This document shows, in pieces, positions 63,487-64,000 of a stretch of DNA of 64,000 nt (the stretch's first letter is position 1; each line of letters starts with the position of its first letter). The stretch spans positions 83,384,368 to 83,448,367 of the forward strand of contig NC_058337.1 in assembly GCF_905475395.1 (NCBI RefSeq), read 5' to 3'. The position numbers were made by a program, and so were the translations under genes. The notes beneath the pieces are model-generated. The model was not told the origin of the DNA and searched no databases. It saw only the letters and a program-made list of their open reading frames with translations. Source of the stretch: Chrysoperla carnea. Its lineage: Eukaryota; Arthropoda; Insecta; Neuroptera; Chrysopidae.

Positions 63487-64000
63487 TTAACCCTTAACTA
63501 TCCAGAATGCTTTTGTGACGTAACTGACTAGTAGTGTCCAACAGACTCATTTTATAAATGTAAGGTATAATGAATGAAAAGAAAGTTATTTTGAATGAAA
63601 AAGACAGTATAATGTATTTCAGTAATGTATATGTACACTTATTTACTTACAGGTATTACAAATAATTTTTTTTTCTGAATGTTCGGAGCATACATTTCGA
63701 TTGCATTTATCACAACACTGTTTTGAAGCCCTTGATAATTTCGAAGGGCAAATATAACAACGCTTCTTCCTTTTCGCAGCTGTTTCAGATGATTGAGCAG
63801 CTTCCTGATTTGGCCCTGCCACGTCTTGCATGGCTGCTAAGTGGTAACTTGATAGTCCTTTCATGCTTCGTCTCCGTATATGAGGTGTTACCAAATCGAT
63901 TGCGATTTCACGTAAAAATCGTTTTCTTAGTGTATTTTTTTTTCGTGAGTTCCAATCAGGATGTATATTTTTCCATATAATAAGCGATGCAATGCCAACA
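63487..64000 (-). mobile_element. piggyBac-like transposon, 3' end
   Basis: TTAA at 63487-63490 is followed at once by CCCTTAACTATCC, the classic piggyBac arrangement of a TTAA target duplication plus a terminal repeat starting CCC. The transposase stop codon lies about 150 bases inside this end, a normal distance. The element therefore starts at 63491 and leaves the window on the right. The other terminus is not visible, so autonomy cannot be judged. Confidence 0.8.
63643..64000 (-). CDS. piggyBac-like transposase, C-terminal part (continues past window edge)
   Basis: Read on the - strand from 63999 down to the stop at 63643-63645, the frame is open for 118 codons with no break. The upstream part reads ...LIIWKNIHPDWNSRKK...FLREIAIDLVTPHIRRR, the usual end of the piggyBac DDE-transposase core (a helix with an FL..IA..L..P.I.R pattern). 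The last ~40 residues are the Cys-rich cross-brace zinc domain: CYIC, then CCDKC, VC, H, and a closing C-x2-C near the C-terminus. In the family this domain binds the terminal inverted repeats, and the core does cut-and-paste transposition at TTAA. The Met often taken as start near 63894 is not the real start, because the homology continues past it. The catalytic Asp residues would lie beyond the window. The intact frame suggests a young copy or a domesticated gene. Confidence 0.88.
   Translation of the reverse strand, partial: VGIASLIIWKNIHPDWNSRKKNTLRKRFLREIAIDLVTPHIRRRSMKGLSSYHLAAMQDVAGPNQEAAQSSETAAKRKKRCYICPSKLSRASKQCCDKCNRNVCSEHSEKKIICNTCK

Noticed and set aside
63723..63980. 85-codon + strand frame near the right end
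   Set aside because: Antisense shadow of the piggyBac-like transposase.

Overview
The window looks like an insect nuclear genome: strongly AT-rich throughout, short AT-rich introns with GT/AG borders, and many diverged interspersed repeats and non-autonomous DNA transposons. The one gene I can read with confidence is an orthologue of the orphan nuclear receptor tailless (tll, NR2E family). It lies on the + strand in three coding exons (22780-22888, 25089-25540, 25834-26559) and predicts 428 residues. The intron after a short first coding exon, the C-x7-C second zinc knuckle, the CDGCAG P-box and the hinge LDLS motif match insect tll rather than dsf or PNR/unfulfilled. I cannot fix the insect order from sequence alone.

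Layout. 1-22.7 kb: no recognisable gene; a mosaic of repeats including a 300-bp TA-flanked MITE (8873-9172), a hAT-like element with an 8-bp duplication (15902-16563), a ~720-bp fold-back (18020-18741) and two copies of a long-hairpin repeat (14.1 and 21.4 kb). 22.8-26.7 kb: tll. Its first intron holds an open stretch (24083-24229) flanked by splice-like borders, both in phase 1, so it could be skipped or included without breaking the frame. This would add 49 residues just before the DNA-binding domain. 26.7-63.4 kb: about 37 kb without a recognisable gene, with a third long hairpin (32.5-33.1 kb), a TIR element with near-perfect 20-bp ends (42404-42953), several repeat families in both orientations, a local duplication at 45.9-46.5 kb carrying possible orphan exons, and a degenerate tandem array (59.6-60.1 kb). 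63487-64000: the end of a piggyBac-like transposon, TTAA plus CCCTTAAC terminus followed by the C-terminal part of an uninterrupted transposase on the - strand, running off the right edge.

Functionally, tll stands alone. The long gene-poor flanks on both sides are what one expects of a developmental transcription factor with dispersed enhancers, though no individual enhancer could be identified by eye. Everything else I can support is mobile or repeat DNA. No tRNA, rRNA, CRISPR or bacterial-type operon was seen.
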